NCBI GenBank assembly: GCA_050084515.1
Contig: CM114274.1
Coordinates: 26,040,001 to 26,104,000 of the forward strand
Reading direction: 5' to 3'
DNA length: 64,000 nucleotides
DNA from: Blasia pusilla
Lineage: Eukaryota > Marchantiophyta > Marchantiopsida > Blasiales
A program made the translations under genes and the position numbers. Below, piece by piece: positions 37,081 through 47,990 of this stretch. Under the pieces are notes generated by a model. It did no database searches, was not told the origin of the DNA, and saw only the letters and a list, made by a program, of their open reading frames with translations. The first letter of the stretch is position 1; every line of letters begins with the position of its first letter.

Positions 37081-38500
37081 ATGGTGGGGGGGGAGGAATG
37101 TTAACTGTTAACACGAGCTGAAGCGGTTGAGGGTGTCGGTCTGGTCGGTTCACCGGTCAGTTTTCACTTTTTACAGGTCACATATTAACACAGGCGAGCT
37201 GACGAATGCACATCAATGAACGGGGAGATCCGGGGTTTAGTGTATTCGTAGCCGGAAGTTTTTTTAAATTGCCGTCTTTGCTCGAGAGAGGCCGGCGGAG
37301 ATTCCGGCATATATGATCGAGTTCGGAAGTTGGCGAGTAGAGTCGATGAGAGCCGGAAACTCCCGGGAATTTGAAGAGGCTCGACTAGAATTACACCGGC
37401 GACGGGAGGAGATACCTGAAATTGACCGATTTTATATTCCGGGATCACGGAATACTCTATCGGAAACGATTTCGGCAACCGGAAAAGCGATGAGTTTTTA
37501 TTGGAGGGGAAATGGAGGGACGGATATGCACTCTTGTGGCAGTTAAAAATCCTGGCCGCACAATAGAGGGTTTTCCAAAACCCCAAAATCCGCCGCATCC
37601 TAAACCTTCAGCCTGCCCCTCCAGAACCGTTCGATGCCTCATCCGACGACACTGAGCAAACCCGAGGTGCCGCGATTCCCGCGAACAAGGGTGAGAGGGT
37701 GGGGAGTCTGGGCCCTGGGGACCGTGGGGGTATCTCCTCTCCGGCTCATTGTGCACGCTTCTTTGCTCTAGCCTCTAAGCCGCGGCTCTGCGATTTTGCA
37801 CTCTTGCTCTTGCACCTTCGATTGCTCTCGCGCCTTTTCCTGCTGACTCGCTCTTGCACCTTCGATTGCCATCGCGCCCTTGCCTGCTGAGCGCTCTTGC
37901 TCGTTGCTGCGCTCTTGCACCTTAGATCGCTGCCAGGCTCATTGTGCGAGGGCTGCTGCTCTGCTGCAAGCCGCTGCTCTGGATTTTGCACTCTGCTTTC
38001 CGACTCGCTCTTGCACCTTCGAGGCTCTGATTGGTGTCGCGCTCTTGGTCGTTGGGAACCTGTCACTGCGTTCTTGCATGGTTAGGATGCTCTTGCCTGG
38101 TATTGTGCGCTCTTGCTCGTTGATGCGCTCTTCCTGCTATTATGTACTGTTTTTTAGTGCCCGTTTCTTTCTTCTTTGCGCGTTGAGCGATCGTTCAAAC
38201 GTGTCTTTTCTTGCCGAACTTCGGCCGCCTTTCGTTCCTGCTGCAACTCATAGTTGTGTCTCTCACTTTGACATGCTTCCGCTCTTGGAGTTTGAGTGCT
38301 ATTCTCTAAACCTTATCAGCCGCGTTCATAGGTCTCTTCTTTGCCTTGTACCCACGCTTTTGCTCTTGTTGCGGTTCCGTAGTTCGCGCTGCAAGATCTC
38401 TTGTTGCCTTGTAACCACGCTGCTAGCAATCTTTGTGTCATGCTGCAAAGCCCTAGTCATGCCGAATGTCCTCACCCAGATGTCTCCTTGATGATGAATT
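37081..38500. other. GC-rich island with CTCTTGC-rich degenerate repeat
   Basis: Composition rises sharply from about 37080. At 37780-38130 variants of GCTCTTGCACCTTCGATTGC and GCGCTCTTGCTCGTTG recur at irregular 20-60 bp steps. A 203-codon plus-strand open stretch (37880-38491) is Cys/Leu/Arg-rich because of this repeat and has no domain. The first part (37250-37760) might be a promoter or first-exon fossil, but nothing identifies it. Confidence 0.5.
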
Positions 38501-38808
38501 TGGTCGAGCTTGATTATGGCATCGATTGAGATCGATTGCTCTCTACTGTTGTAGCTTTTGCTGTACTACATCGAGAGATCCCTCTGTTGCTCATAACTTG
38601 TGCATTGGGGCAAAGATAGGCTTCTTCTTGACTTCATTAGTTTAAGACATTTAGAGTCGTAGTTTCCTGTGCTTGACGATATGAGTGGGTTCAGATTGTG
38701 GCATTCTACACCTCTTACTCGTAGCACTATTCATAATACCCTCACACACGGCCTCTGTGTACTCTCGACTCAAGACTTGACTTTGCCCTACTTTGGATTG
38801 GGTTTGGT

Positions 38809-40950
38809 ATGGCTAAACGCCAGAGAACCATGAATGAATTGCTCTCAAAGGAGGTTCCAAAGGAACAGACTTGATATCATAGCTTTTTTTCGGGATCATC
38901 GATGAGAGGGAAGACCAGAGTACGTTAGGCAGCACTCCATCCATACCTGAGAAAAATCGTGTAGCTTGGAAGGATATGTGGTATACAATGTATGATTGGA
39001 TCAGCTTTGATAAAACAAGTGGGAGGATCCATTGTAATGTATGTAGAAAGGGTAAGGGAAAGAGTGTATTTGCTAGGGATGGTGCAATCAATTGTAAAGT
39101 TTCGGCATTCATAGATCATGCAAAATTGAACGAGCATGTAAAGCTTGCTTGGGCAGCCAATGGAGGTAAGAAATCTATGGCAAAGGCCATCGCCACATCC
39201 AACCGAACCTGTGAGGTCGCACTCTTGACTTTATTCAAGTGTGCATATTTTCTTGCAAAGGAGGCCATGCCCTTCTCAAAATTCACGGGTCTCTGTAAAT
39301 TGTTGCTTCTTTGTGAATGCACCTATCACGAGGACCTTTATCAAGATGAAAAGAGTTGTAGTGACATGTGTTTTTCATTAGCCAAATTTTGATGAAGAGG
39401 ACTCTAGCTAGAGTTCAATCATCTCCTTTCTTTGGGATTTTGATCGACGAATCTACAGATATTTCGGTGACAGGGCATTTAGTTGTGTTTGCAACATTCA
39501 TAGAAGAGGGTCAAGCTGAGTGTTGTTTTCTAGGGCTGATTCGTTGTGAATCTAAATGTTCTAATGCTATCACTAATACTTTGTTGGAGTTTATGAAAGA
39601 TGGAGGGCTAGAGTATACCAAAATGGTTGGATTTGGTTCAGATGGGGCCTCTACAATGGTAGGTAGCCAAATTGGGGTAGCTTCTCAATTGAAGCAAAAG
39701 GTAAACCCGTTTCTACTCTCTGTACATTGTGTAGCATTGAGAATCAATCTTCTGCTTTTAAAGAAAGAAGAGCACTGATTGTAAAGTCATTTCAACAGAA
39801 ATTGATTCTATTTTGAATGCCGTAGCAGGGTATTTCAAAAGGTCATCAAAGAGGAAAGCTAACCTAGCATCACTTCAAGAGAAGTGGAATGACTCTCAAC
39901 GAGTTATGAAGAGGTATCATAAAATAAGATGGTTGTCACGTTGGCAGGCTGTATGTACATTGTGTGATTCACTTGAGTCTGTATTGACATACTTTAGGGA
40001 TATTTCCCCTTCAGAAGATGACGGCAATGCCTCAAATTTATACAACAAGTTAAGATCATTCCAAATGATCTATCAGTTATATTTTTTAGCTGATATTCTT
40101 TCCAACCTTGCTAACTTGAGCAAGATTTTCCAATACAAGTTTGTTGATGTTAGTACTATTGGCAGCATTGTTACTTCAGAGATTGCTTCTATTACCATGA
40201 ATTTTGTGATGGAAAGTCAAGATTTGAATGCATCTTTATTTTCGGAAGAAACAGGTTATCATATCCTACCTGATTTTGGTCCCCCCGATGGATATCTTAG
40301 ACGTTTGCAATCAGAGATTAGGGGTAATAAGTTTCATAGCATAGAAATGTTGAGAGACCGCATAGGCAAGGATTTGGAATCTGCTCTCTTATTTCATAAG
40401 TCATATGCTGAAAGTGTTTGTTTAGCATTGCAAGAAAGATTCAGGGACAACAATCTTATTGGTGCAATGAGGATTTTGAACCCATTGCACATGCCCTCTC
40501 GGCAAGTTGGGTTAAATAAATTTGGGGATGTAAGGACTTGGAAGATTTGTGTGCACATTTTGGATGTGAGTTACCATTGAGGGGACATCTCAACCCTCTG
40601 TCATAAATTGCATTCTTTGTGAAGCAAGAATTTGAGTCATTCAAGTTGATGGCTACAACCGAGTGGAAAGATCGTAATTTCCGAGACTTATGGGCAATGG
40701 TGAGTTGGAGCCCCACTTTACAATGTAAGTTTGCTAACTTGCTTGTTTTGGCTAATGTTGCAAGGGTTCAATGTGTTAGCACCGCCATATGTGAGAGGGC
40801 TTTTTCAATTCAGAATTTGATCAAGACTAAGACTCAGTAATCGACTAGGTACTAAACATCTAGATCTTTGTATTAAGGATTGCTTTAGAAGGACCTACAA
40901 GTGACTATGACGACATGTTGTCCGAATCATGTCATATTATGGAAGACTTC
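38809..40950 (+). pseudogene. Broken hAT-type transposase (DUF4371/ZNF862-like)
   Basis: Pieces in three frames spell one protein. They are a short N-terminus from the ATG at 38809, a zinc-finger region CNVCRKGKGKSVFARDGAIN (about 39035-39095) followed by HAKLNEHV, then the RNase-H-like core FGILIDESTDIS (39440) and MVGFGSDGASTMVG (39630), VHCVALRINLLLL (39720), an all-alpha insertion (39813-40580), and the C-terminal dimerisation part CVSTAICERAFSIQNLIKTK (40770-40830) with a further frame change before NRLGTKHLDL (about 40840). At least four frameshifts or stops show it is dead. The family resembles plant and animal DUF4371/hAT proteins that carry a TTF/BED-like finger. Terminal inverted repeats were not found. 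Confidence 0.8.
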
Positions 40951-41070
40951 TGCTAATTTTAGGTACTTGTATTCTAATCCTGATCGATACATGAACCCTC
41001 AAGCAGAAACAGAATGTGGTGCCCCATCGGTTGACTTGTTAGGTTGATGTGAGTTTTTTTAGGACTTAGA

Positions 41071-41120
41071 GCCCTTCTATAACACTTGGAGCTTAGAAGC
41101 TCCAAATATTATAGAGGGGC
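41071..41120. repeat. Near-perfect 24-bp-arm hairpin
   Basis: Arms 41071-41094 and 41097-41120 are complementary except for three positions (two or three can pair as G-U in RNA) around a 2-nt loop. It lies about 120 bp downstream of the hAT pseudogene. It may be a foldback in the element end or a chance palindrome. A microRNA-like origin is unlikely with so short a loop. Confidence 0.8.
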
Positions 41121-42149
41121 ATGATCCTTGGCTCCCAACTGGTGGGGAGGCTTGGCCAGGTTCAACTCCTGCCAAGGATATCTCAAGGTAGAGAGCATAA
41201 CATTTCCTTCATGCAAATTTTGGAAGGGAGGTTTTGCTCCAAGGTAAACAGATACAAGGTAGATGATGAGGTGAAGGTAAAAAGAAGAAAAAAATGTGAA
41301 AGTAGAAGAGAGAAAAGGTGAAGGAAAAAAAGGCTTGTTTCATACATGCCGGAAATTGGCAGCCGACTCAGAAAACACCCAGAAACTAGATGGGTCCATT
41401 TCCAAAGTACCAGAAACAAAATGGGTTCCTTTTGAATAAATTCGGATAAAAACCGTCTGGAAAAAAAAAAACTAGTTTTTTACTGCCTTGTTCTAATAAT
41501 ACCAGCCAGGACCGGCTAGAAAAAAAAAGAGCCGACTTGATAATCTAAATAGCAAAAATCGACTGACAGATTAAAAAAATCTCCCCGGACCCTGATGCAC
41601 ATCTAACTGTCACGGCCGTTCCCAGGTTGTTTGACTTGGGGTCGGCGGGTCGCTTCTGTCCCCACGTGGCACGGTGCACCAGGATCCCACATACACGGCT
41701 CACATAGGGACAAGTGTACGCCTTGAAAGCAACTACTCCTCGTAAAAAAAAACCCCAAAAAAAACAGAGTGCCACATACGTGCAGACACACTGCGCGGCC
41801 GGTCCTAGGACTTTCTTAAAGGGAACCAGAAAGCCCTATAACCCTATCCGCACCGCAGATCGCGAACCCCACAGCTGAGAACGGCGTGTCAATCCTGTAG
41901 TTTAACGGGAACTGAACTGTGACTCCCACAGTCCCCAACGAACGAAGGCCCAATTCCCCAAATTCAAGCCGGTTCTACAGGAAATAAATGCCTGCACTCG
42001 GTTATTTATGGATTTGTACAGTAGCACGGTAGAGACACACGTGTATCCCTCGTAAGTCTTACGCGTGTATATTCTCGAACATAAGGTGTCGTTTGCGCCT
42101 GCCCATTCCAATTTCCCGAAGCCTTAGGCTGGGCGTTAAACCCAAATCA

Positions 42150-42177
42150 GACAGCCTTTATTGCTTTAAAGGCTGTC
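42150..42177. repeat. 11-bp perfect stem-loop
   Basis: GACAGCCTTTA at 42150-42160 is complementary to TAAAGGCTGTC at 42167-42177, with loop TTGCTT. No function is evident. Confidence 0.8.
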
Positions 42178-43297
42178 GGGGAGGAGATATTTTATAAATC
42201 AAAACTAAACCACCAGTGGATAATTGGTCAGGCGGACGGGTGCATATCCTTTTTATGATACCAGATACTTTGCATGAGGTGGAAAAGCAAACTGCTCCAT
42301 AATACTTTACATCTGGTTAATAAATCTACCATTACTTGCTGGTAAGTGCCATGCCATGCACTCCAGGATTTCCGTAAAATACAATTGGTTTTGAATTTTA
42401 TGCATCTCTTAACCTTTGGACACGGAAAAAGAGGATTATGGCGGAAGAGATGGAAGGATTTCTAAATTTTTTTTTATAATTATTTTAATGGTGATTGAAT
42501 TTTTTCATTTTAAGATCTATTGTGTTCATCTTTTCAAGTTTGAATTTTGAGTTTTTTTTTTTCATTTAAGATTGAATTTTCCAAAATTCTTGGGATTTTA
42601 GATATCCTTCTCTCCTAAATGTGCTCATAGATTCTTATACGAAATTTCAAACATAACGCTCTCCTTATAGAGTGATACCGGGTTATCATCGGTTTAAAAG
42701 ATTCCTCTTGTTTTTGTGGATCTTTTGATACGGGTTGGGCCCAACATTACGAACTCATTCCCTCATAGCAATCATTGGTGGGTGGGTCATTTACTCCTCA
42801 CATCCTTTTTTTGTGTTTCCAATTTATTTCATAACTTTCTATTGGAATGTCGGTTTTAGACGTGTTTGGGCTTGTTTCGATCGTCTTGACGAGCTCGTTC
42901 TTTTGATATCAAACGGGTTTTCTAGTTTTTCTTCCTTCTCTATAGGCGCCTATTTTTGTGTACGGGTTTGTTTCAGGTCAATTCCTCTCAAAGTCTTTTT
43001 TGCTCTTTCAACTCCTTACCTTACTGTTTTGGCCCTATATATGTTTGCCATCTCCTTAAGGAAATTAGAAATTCATATTCTTGAGCCACCTCTTCCGATA
43101 CCATATAGATCACTTTTCCTTTTCAATTTCTTTTTATATTTTTCTTATAGTAACTTTCAATCATAAATTCGGTCTTGCCTAATCGTCATCTCTCCATCTA
43201 AATTTCTTTTGGACGGATTCTACTACTTTTTCTTTGCTCGTTATCCTCATGCTTTCCCCAAACCACGTTTCATAAGTCTTTTTGTGTCTTCGATGAC

Positions 43298-44275
43298 TTG
43301 CCTACCTTTACTTCTATGTCATCAAAGATGGAGTTGGATTCTCCATCTACTCGCTTATCTGGTTTTACACTCCCTCCTGCAGCCGTAACGTCTTCCTCTA
43401 GTTCACCTCCTCATCGTAGATCTCGCCATTTTCCTCTAGATGCTAATACACCCATTACATTCGCTACATTTCTTCCGGATTCTCCTCTTCTCCCTTCTTC
43501 GCCTTGTCCTATTGAGCCTAATCTTGATCCATTATTACCGAATCCTTCTACTTTGCCATCCCCACATATCTCATCTATGCCCTTGCTTCCAACTCCCATC
43601 TATTCTCCTCCTCCTTCCCCAACCTACTTACCCCCTCATCGTCGGCCATCACCACCTCTTCCTCCTCCTCCTTCCCCAACCTACTTACCCCCTCATCGTC
43701 GGCCATCACCACCTCTTCCTCCTCCTCCTTCCCCAATCTACTTACCCCCTCATCGCCGGCCATCACCACCTCTTGCATCTCCTACCTCCTCTCCTTGTAA
43801 CCCTTCTACTTCTCCATTTGTACCAAGGGTTTGTTGCATACCTTGTGGTAAGGAGTTTGCTCCTAATGGGATCAAAAGACATCAGCGGTACTTTCGATCC
43901 ATACATGGGACTTCAATCCCTAACCCGATACCACCTCCTACTGCACTCCCCACAACAACTGCTTGGATCTGGTTAAGCCAAATTGATCTCCTTCGCTCTT
44001 TCCATCCAAGTCTTCCTCGTCTTATACTCTACACTCGCATTCCTATTGCTCTTCGCCCCATCACCCAACAAGCTTTGCTTTTCCCATTAGAAAGGTTAGC
44101 GCGTGATCCCACATATATAAATTCTTGGTATCTCCTATTACTCTTCCCACAATGGGTTTTAGTCCTCTCTCCAAGGGATGGTGCAACGGGTCATCGTGAA
44201 ACCTCCATACGTATTCAACGCTTTATGTCTGGGGATTGGGAGAATCTTCAGAATGAGCATGTACTTCGAGCATAG
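43298..44275 (+). pseudogene. N-terminal Pro-rich/zinc-finger region of retroelement C
   Basis: This 325-codon open stretch begins at MPTFTSMSSKMELDSPS and runs through a Pro/Ser-rich segment containing three tandem copies of a 19-residue unit (PPSPTYLPPHRRPSPPLPP type). It has the finger CIPCGKEFAPNGIKRHQRYF and a linker LSQIDLLRSFHPSL, and it stops at TAG (44273-44275) inside a region that is open in copies A and B (HVLRAEAL). The finger has Phe for the last Cys, as in copy B. Only copy A keeps all four ligands. Confidence 0.7.
43605..43780 (+). repeat. 57-bp in-frame tandem triplication
   Basis: Three direct copies of a 57-bp unit (19 codons) starting near CCTCCTCCTTCCCCAACC lie at about 43607, 43664 and 43721. 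Copies A and B have one unit at the same place. The units are nearly identical, so the expansion is recent and specific to this copy. Confidence 0.9.
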
Positions 44276-44583
44276 GCCTTAGCTGCGGCTCATCCCACTC
44301 AACATGCCAATCATGGGAGGCCTTCAATACAACAACACCTTCGACAAAGTCTACTTTTGGGGCAGGTTGGTGAGTTTTCACGTGCAGCTCGAGCATTGGG
44401 TCCTCTTTCTCCGGCGGTTCCAAGTGCGGAAACAGTGGCTCTCTTAGAAGCTCTTCATCCTCCTTTAAGTGGCGATGCTCCATCTTTTGTGGAAGACTAT
44501 ACAAGGGACCTTGACTTGGAGCTTGACTTTGAGGTTTTCACAAGGACTTTTCCGCATACTCCTCGCTTATTAGCAAGCGGGCT

Positions 44584-45500
44584 ATGAGGGATGGTTTTGA
44601 GCATATCTGCGATTGCTTTATCCCAGAAAATTCAGAAAGTGGCTTTGTCTCTCTATATAAGGTGTGTGCACATATGGCGGCAGGTCGTCTCCCATTCTCT
44701 ATCTCTAGGCTCTTAGGGGCTTGTCGTTTATTGGCTATGGATAAGCCTCCTTCATATGTGCGCCCTTTGGCTATTGGAGAGGTTTTATACCGCTTGGTTA
44801 GTGGATCCCTATGCTTCAATTTCATCCTCACTTTAGTGCCCACTTATTTCCTCATCAATTTTGAGTGGCAACTCTTGGAGGTTGTGAGGCTGTGGTGCAT
44901 GGGATTCGCTCCACTCTTGATATTCATCCAGATTGGGTAGTTATTCAAGTCGATGTGGCTAACGCATTCAATTCAGTTTCTCGTACGACCATCTTTGAGG
45001 AGCTACATTGTGCAGAAGGACAACTCGCGAGCCTCATTCTATTTTTTCGCTCCTTCTATGCTTATGATACGCCCATTATCTATTCCCATCATGCTACTTC
45101 TGGGGAATCTAGTATTCTACAATCGGCTTGTGGCACACGTCAAGGTGATCCCATGGGGGGCCCACTCTTTGCCATTGCCCATTTTCGTGCCCTTTGAGCA
45201 TTAGCGCAAGCATTTCCATCTTGTCTTTTCCCTTCTATTGTTGATGACACTCACATTATAGGTCCTCCTTCAAAAATGGTTCCTGCTTATACCCATTTGT
45301 GGAGCAACTCTCTTTCTTAAACCTTAAAGTCCAACCTAGTAAATGTGGAGTATGTTCTCCTTCATGCCTTCCCTCAACATTCACACCACCTACTCCTGAT
45401 TTTCCCATCTACATTGAAGGGAGGGTTGAGTTCTTGGGGTCCCAATTGGCTTCATCGACTATATCTCAAAGTTCTTGGATGAGGCCCTTTTGAAAGGCGT
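44584..45500 (+). pseudogene. Reverse transcriptase region of retroelement C
   Basis: Split over frames: 44584-44940 (fingers), 44865-45197 (motif A VDVANAFNSVSR, motif B GTRQGDPMGGPLFAIAH), and the motif C area around 45230-45265, where DDTHII is seen (GATGACACTCACATT). The thumb region follows to 45500 and on (YIEGRVEFLGSQLASS). Frameshifts near 44865 and after 45197 are clear. It shares all motifs with copy A. Confidence 0.72.
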
Positions 45501-46304
45501 GGAATGGCTTCATTTGTTACCTCATCTAGGGGATCCCCAAGTGGCTTATGGGATTCTCTCCCAATGTTTTCTACGACGTCCTTCCTACCTTCTTCGCACT
45601 TGTCCTCCCACTTTAAGGTTCTAACATCGGTTGGCATCTTTTGATGCTTCTATCTTGACAACTTTTGGTCAACTTCTTGGCCCGAATACCTTTGAGGGAG
45701 AGGATAGTGTCTTTGCTTCACGACAAGCTATCTTGCCTATTTCTTTTGGAGGGGTGGGACTGTCCTCCACAATCGCATCTGCTCCCGCATCCTTTTTGGG
45801 GAGTTGGGCGTTGGTAGCACCATTATGGCTTCAAGGTTTCTCCAAGGAGATACACCTATCTTGATGGATCATATCGCCCATGTAGAGGAGGGAGACTTGT
45901 TATTTCAACAACAACTAAGATCTGCACGAGCTCTTCTTCCTCTTGCTACACAAGCAATTCTACTCCCTTTCAATCAACTTATAACGGAAGGGCTTGATCG
46001 ACTTCAAGAGCATATCTCCAAGAATCTGCATCAAATTAACTTTTCCAGCATTCTCTCTAAGGCATCCTGTAACGCTAATCGAGCTCGTCTACGTCCATGT
46101 GCGGGTACCGGAGCAGGGGCGTGGCTTATTGCAAATCCTCTTATTCTTCCCTTTCATCTTCCTTGAAGTATATTCTCGACAACTTTGCGGTTACGTCTTG
46201 GACTTCCCCATCCTTCTCTCTTAGGTGTGCCAAATTGTGTATGCAGGAATCCCATTGATGCCAAGGGTATCCATATTCTCTGATGTGCACATAGTGGAGA
46301 ACGA

Positions 46305-46778
46305 ATGGCCATACATGATGTCATTAAAGAGGCGGTAGTGTCGGTGGCTCGTACTGCAGGATACACCGTTGGGCAAGAGCAACTCCATGTCCTACTTTCA
46401 ACCACACAAGCAACCTCTCGTCGGAGAGTGGATCTTGTTATGTCTCGAGGTGGATTCCGGAAACTAGGTGATGTGGTGGTTGCTGATCCAACACGTTCTG
46501 ACTTGGTGTGTCGAGCCGCACATACCAAAGATTTGGCGGCCGAAGCTGCGGCAAGAATCAAGGATTTAAGTTATGATGTGAGACATGTGACTGATGGATT
46601 TATTCCTTTTGCATTGGAAGTATTCGGTCATTTACATGTGTCTTTTGATACTTTCCTGAAAACATGTGCTCACGACTCCCTCGAGAATCATCACCTTGCC
46701 CCTTCCCGTAGTCCTTCTCTCTCGGTATTTACTACTTATTTTCGGCAATGCATCTCAATCGCCTTACAACGTGCATAA
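46305..46778 (+). pseudogene. REL endonuclease region of retroelement C
   Basis: A 157-codon open stretch begins right after the C-terminal finger (CVCRNPIDAKGIHIL then a stop in place of a residue, then CAH, at about 46235-46290). It holds RRVDLVMSRGGFRKLGDVVV with ADPTR following, and FIPFALEVFGHLH. The Asp and Glu positions fit the PD-(D/E)XK core of R2/CRE-type nucleases, which nick target DNA to prime reverse transcription. It ends at a stop where copy A reads on into ALALIRRAE, so the C-terminus is cut by one substitution. Confidence 0.68.
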
Positions 46779-47067
46779 GCCTTGGCATTGATACATCGTG
46801 CGGAGGAGGTGGGGGATTTCTCGCCTCGTCATCCATTCACGTCTGACCAACCACTCGTGTTCTTGTCAGATTTGTTGCAGGCTATCAATCGTGTAGCTCG
46901 TTGAGCCAGTGTTTGCGTTGGCTTGTTGCCATTTTCTTTTTGCATTCTTGTATGCATTTTTTGACTCCTCTTTTGAATTGTTATTACCTTTCTTTGTCCT
47001 CTTTTGAGGTTTATTTTATAATAAAGTGGATATATTCTACCTGGATGGGTAGAAAATACTTAATAAC

Positions 47068-47255
47068 ATATACCAATACCATGCTCCGGAAATAAAAAAT
47101 TGTTTGGAGAAGTTTTGTTAGTGTACAATCCATGAAAAAAAATTAATGATGTTGTACAAAAAGTTTTAATTTTTTTTTTATTATGTGTAATATGCAAAAT
47201 ATTTTCTTGCTGCTCGTTGTCACGTATCCAACCGAAACATGTTTGCAAATCAATG
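47068..47255 (-). mobile_element. Diverged short Helitron fragment
   Basis: Plus-strand text aligns in order with the A monomer of the 60.8-62.8 kb array: GGAAATAAAAAATTGTTTGGAG, then TAATGATGTTGTACA, then AATATTTTCTTGCTGC, then GTTTGCAAATCAA. The terminal hairpin and the CTAG/TC ends are decayed. It lies directly beside the 3' end of retroelement copy C. Confidence 0.6.
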
Positions 47256-47427
47256 CACATAATTAAATAATTTTTTCAAGAAATAAATTAATTTTGGATT
47301 TATTTTATTAGTTAAAATAAATAAATTAAAAAATGTTTGCAAAATAAAAGTGCAATTTTAGAAAAGATTGCTATATTCAAAATAAATAAATTAAAGAATA
47401 AAAATAATATAGAAAGATTTTTGGAAA

Positions 47428-47950
47428 AAGAAAATAATTTCATTAATTATTAATCCACTTATGTCATTTTGGTGGGAAGAATAGAGGGGGAGGAACCGGT
47501 ATTGTTTAAACTTTTATGGAAGGATTGAGTTACTTAGGGGACTGGGGAATTATTTAAATTTTAATGAAGAAGTGGAATTATTCAAAAGAGTGAGACATTT
47601 TTACTCCTCTAAGATTTAAGAATGTAGGAATTATTATTAAATTATTAAATAAAAATATGATTATTTTTTTCAAATTTGTTTTAGAAGCTAATTTCATTCA
47701 TTGACATTTGATAGTTTGGAAAAGGAAAATAAATTTGAATTGAAAAGGAAAATTATTTCACTAATGAAAATTAACTAATGATTTAGTCTGTTATCTTGAT
47801 AGGAATAATAAATATTTTTTTAACTTTTACATAGGGATGAAATTACTTAAGGGAGTTGGGTATTATTTAAATTTTAATTGAGGAGTGGAATTATTTTCAA
47901 AAGTGGACAATTATAACTCTTTCAAGATTTAATAAAGTGGAAATTATGTT
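47428..47950. repeat. Dispersed AT-rich repeat, copies 2 and 3
   Basis: Two diverged direct copies, about 47428-47640 and 47735-47950, share AATTATTTCA..AATTAA, TTACTTAGGGGACTGGG / TTACTTAAGGGAGTTGG, ATTATTTAAATTTTAAT and GAAGTGGAATTATT / GGAGTGGAATTATT, in that order. The family also occurs at 12056-12265. Confidence 0.6.
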
Positions 47951-47990
47951 AACCTTTTTAAATTATTTTTTTTCTAAATAATTAGAAAAA

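Larger units (their letters stand above)
42420..47034 (+). mobile_element. Non-LTR retroelement copy C, longest copy
   Basis: A plus-strand element of about 4.6 kb. It has a leader of about 0.87 kb (to 43297), an ORF region 43298-46900, and a 3' UTR of about 130 bp ending ATAATAAAGTGGATATA at 47034, the same end as copies A and B. The 3' UTR has a short stem CCTCTTTTGAGG that could help RT recognise its RNA. Domain order is Pro-rich region, C2HC finger, RT, CxC..HxxxC finger, REL nuclease. In-frame stops (for example at 44273) and frame changes break the ORF. The 5' edge is soft: similarity to copy B fades between 42415 and 42470. Confidence 0.82.

Noticed and set aside
37880-38491. 203-codon plus-strand open stretch, Cys/Leu-rich
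   Set aside because: Caused by the CTCTTGC-rich repeat and GC bias; no domain or signal-peptide logic.
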